Source: Streptococcus oralis
GTDB lineage: Bacteria; Bacillota; Bacilli; Lactobacillales; Streptococcaceae
Assembly: GCA_937930605.1 (NCBI GenBank)
Contig: CALHBZ010000298.1
Location: 1-6,327, forward strand
Direction of reading: 5' to 3'
Length of the DNA stretch: 6,327 nt
This document shows, in pieces, positions 5,977 to 6,327 of the stretch (position 1 is the stretch's first letter; each line of letters begins with the position of its first letter). The position numbers and the translations under genes were made by a program. Below the pieces are notes generated by a model. The model was given only the letters and a program-made list of their open reading frames with translations, did not search any database and was not told where the DNA came from.

Positions 5977-6005
5977 TTGACTTTGCTAAAGAATAAGTAT
6001 AAACT
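5977..6005 (+). promoter_or_regulatory. probable promoter of the csbD-like gene
   Basis: TTGACT (5977-5982) is a good -35. The -10 is either TATAAA (5998-6003, 15 bp spacing) or TAAACT (6000-6005, 17 bp spacing). Neither reading is perfect, which would fit a promoter of moderate strength. Transcription would begin around 6010-6012, inside the cre-like site that follows. Confidence 0.55.
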
Positions 6006-6008
6006 GAA

Positions 6009-6022
6009 TGTAAGCGATAACG
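6009..6022 (+). promoter_or_regulatory. cre-like operator (CcpA catabolite repression)
   Basis: TGTAAGCGATAACG matches 13 of 14 positions of the classical cre consensus TGWAANCGNTNWCA; only the last base differs. It covers the predicted transcription start of the csbD-like gene, a position where bound CcpA would block initiation. It overlaps a second dyad, CGATAA-CGT-TTATCG (6015-6029). CcpA control is inference from the match and position. Confidence 0.6.
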
Positions 6023-6029
6023 TTTATCG
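6015..6029 (+). repeat. inverted repeat CGATAA-CGT-TTATCG upstream of the csbD-like gene
   Basis: Two perfect six-base arms (6015-6020 and 6024-6029) flank CGT. It overlaps the 3' half of the cre-like site and lies in the presumed 5' leader, 26 bp before the start codon. It could be a separate operator or simply extend the CcpA footprint; as RNA it would be a small hairpin ahead of the ribosome binding site. Confidence 0.6.
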
Positions 6030-6054
6030 TATTAAAAGCAAAGGAGACAGAGCT

Positions 6055-6255
6055 ATGTCACTTGAAAATAAATTGGAACAGGCAACTGGTGCTATCAAAG
6101 AAGGATTTGGTAAGGTTACTGGTGATAGCAAAACAGAAGCAGAAGGTGCTGTAGAAAAAACAGTTGCCAAAGCAAAAGAGGTTGTTGAAGATGCTAAAGG
6201 TGCTGTAGAAGGTGCCGTTGAAGGTCTTAAAAACTCATTTAAGAAAGAAGACTAA
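6055..6255 (+). CDS. CsbD-like general stress protein
   Basis: A 66-residue hydrophilic, alanine-, lysine-, glutamate- and glycine-rich protein with the CsbD layout: the start [21 protein letters not shown] (4-24) matches the family's conserved N-terminal helix. The rest is a run of short amphipathic repeats ([16 protein letters not shown]). The DNA word GGTGCTGTAGAA is repeated exactly at 6145 and 6199, 54 bp apart. In Bacillus csbD is a sigma-B stress gene; the biochemical role of the family is unknown. There is no signal peptide or cysteine. The start at 6055 is chosen for AAAGGAG (6040-6046), eight nt upstream, and the family's usual N-terminus; an in-frame TTG at 5977 is instead the -35 box. 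The promoter carries a cre-like site, and an IS begins 17 bp behind the stop codon. Confidence 0.88.
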   Translation: MSLENKLEQATGAIKEGFGKVTGDSKTEAEGAVEKTVAKAKEVVEDAKGAVEGAVEGLKNSFKKED

Positions 6256-6272
6256 AAAAATCAAGGGAGGAC

Positions 6273-6327
6273 TGTACTGACCCCAAAAAGTTAGACAATT
6301 AATTTATCCGAAGGATTTAGTTCTGTA
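6273..6327 (+). mobile_element. 5' (left) end of a second IS3-family, IS150-group-like element
   Basis: From 6273 the sequence reads TGTACTGACCCC then AAAAAGTTAGACA, the left terminal repeat matching the right terminal repeat at 29-53 (minus strand) at 21 of 25 positions. The remaining 30 nt are IS leader; no transposase codon can be assigned before the window ends. The element is in the same orientation as the one at the left edge. The bases directly outside (GAC at 6270-6272) do not match those outside the first end (CAC at 54-56), so these two ends do not look like one insertion with its target duplication. Confidence 0.8.

Noticed and set aside
5977..6054. TTG at 5977 as start of a longer CsbD protein
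   Set aside because: TTGACT there is better read as a -35 box, and the 26 extra residues would span the cre-like site; the ATG at 6055 has a strong AAAGGAG site.
6145..6210. Exact 12-bp repeat GGTGCTGTAGAA inside the csbD-like gene as a mobile or regulatory repeat
   Set aside because: It is in frame, 18 codons apart, and reflects the short amino acid repeats of the protein.
54..6272. The whole interval as a composite transposon carrying cargo genes
   Set aside because: The genes are mainly conserved housekeeping genes including ppaC, and target duplications outside the IS copies cannot be seen. Independent IS insertions or contig ends explain it more simply.

Overview
The window reads as chromosomal DNA of a low-GC Gram-positive coccus, most likely Streptococcus of the mitis group (mitis/oralis/pneumoniae). 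The evidence is a 311-residue family II pyrophosphatase (PpaC), a HAD-hydrolase/cyclophilin fusion of 466 residues, a CvfD-like S1 protein, a DUF1803-type protein (a family I know mainly from streptococci), extended -10 promoters and strong AAAGGAG-type ribosome binding sites. The species call is from memory of these families, not from a search.

Layout: (1) 1-53 is the 3' end of an IS3-family (IS150-group-like) insertion sequence. (2) 54-250 is a T-rich non-coding stretch with one convincing terminator and three degenerate repeat units. (3) 296-805 is a GNAT acetyltransferase with its own promoter. (4) 887-3700 is a tight four-gene operon: HAD/cyclophilin fusion, S1-domain RNA-binding protein, NPPY-motif methyltransferase (YabB/TrmN6-like) and GIY-YIG protein (YazA/UPF0213), closed by a clear terminator. 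(5) 3786-4721 is ppaC with a near-consensus promoter and two hairpins behind it. (6) 4807-5953 is a pair of genes overlapping by 17 nt: a YiiX-like permuted NlpC/P60 protein and a DUF1803-like protein. (7) 6055-6255 is a 66-residue CsbD-like stress protein whose promoter carries a strong cre-like (CcpA) site. (8) 6273-6327 is the 5' end of a second IS of the same type, in the same orientation.

Functionally this is mostly housekeeping. The four-gene operon groups protein folding, RNA binding and nucleic acid modification, and PpaC drives biosynthesis by removing pyrophosphate. The YiiX-like/DUF1803 pair has no known job I can name. The accessory content is the two IS ends and possibly the acetyltransferase next to the first one. 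I see no defence system, CRISPR array, tRNA, rRNA or prophage. The window enters the IS by almost the same length at each end (53 and 55 nt), which looks like an assembly contig broken at a multicopy IS.

I found no convincing undescribed system. The points most worth a second look are the cre-like site on the csbD promoter, the IS inserted 17 bp behind csbD, the self-complementary IS 3' end, the repeat/terminator patch at 54-180, and the methyltransferase start without a ribosome binding site.
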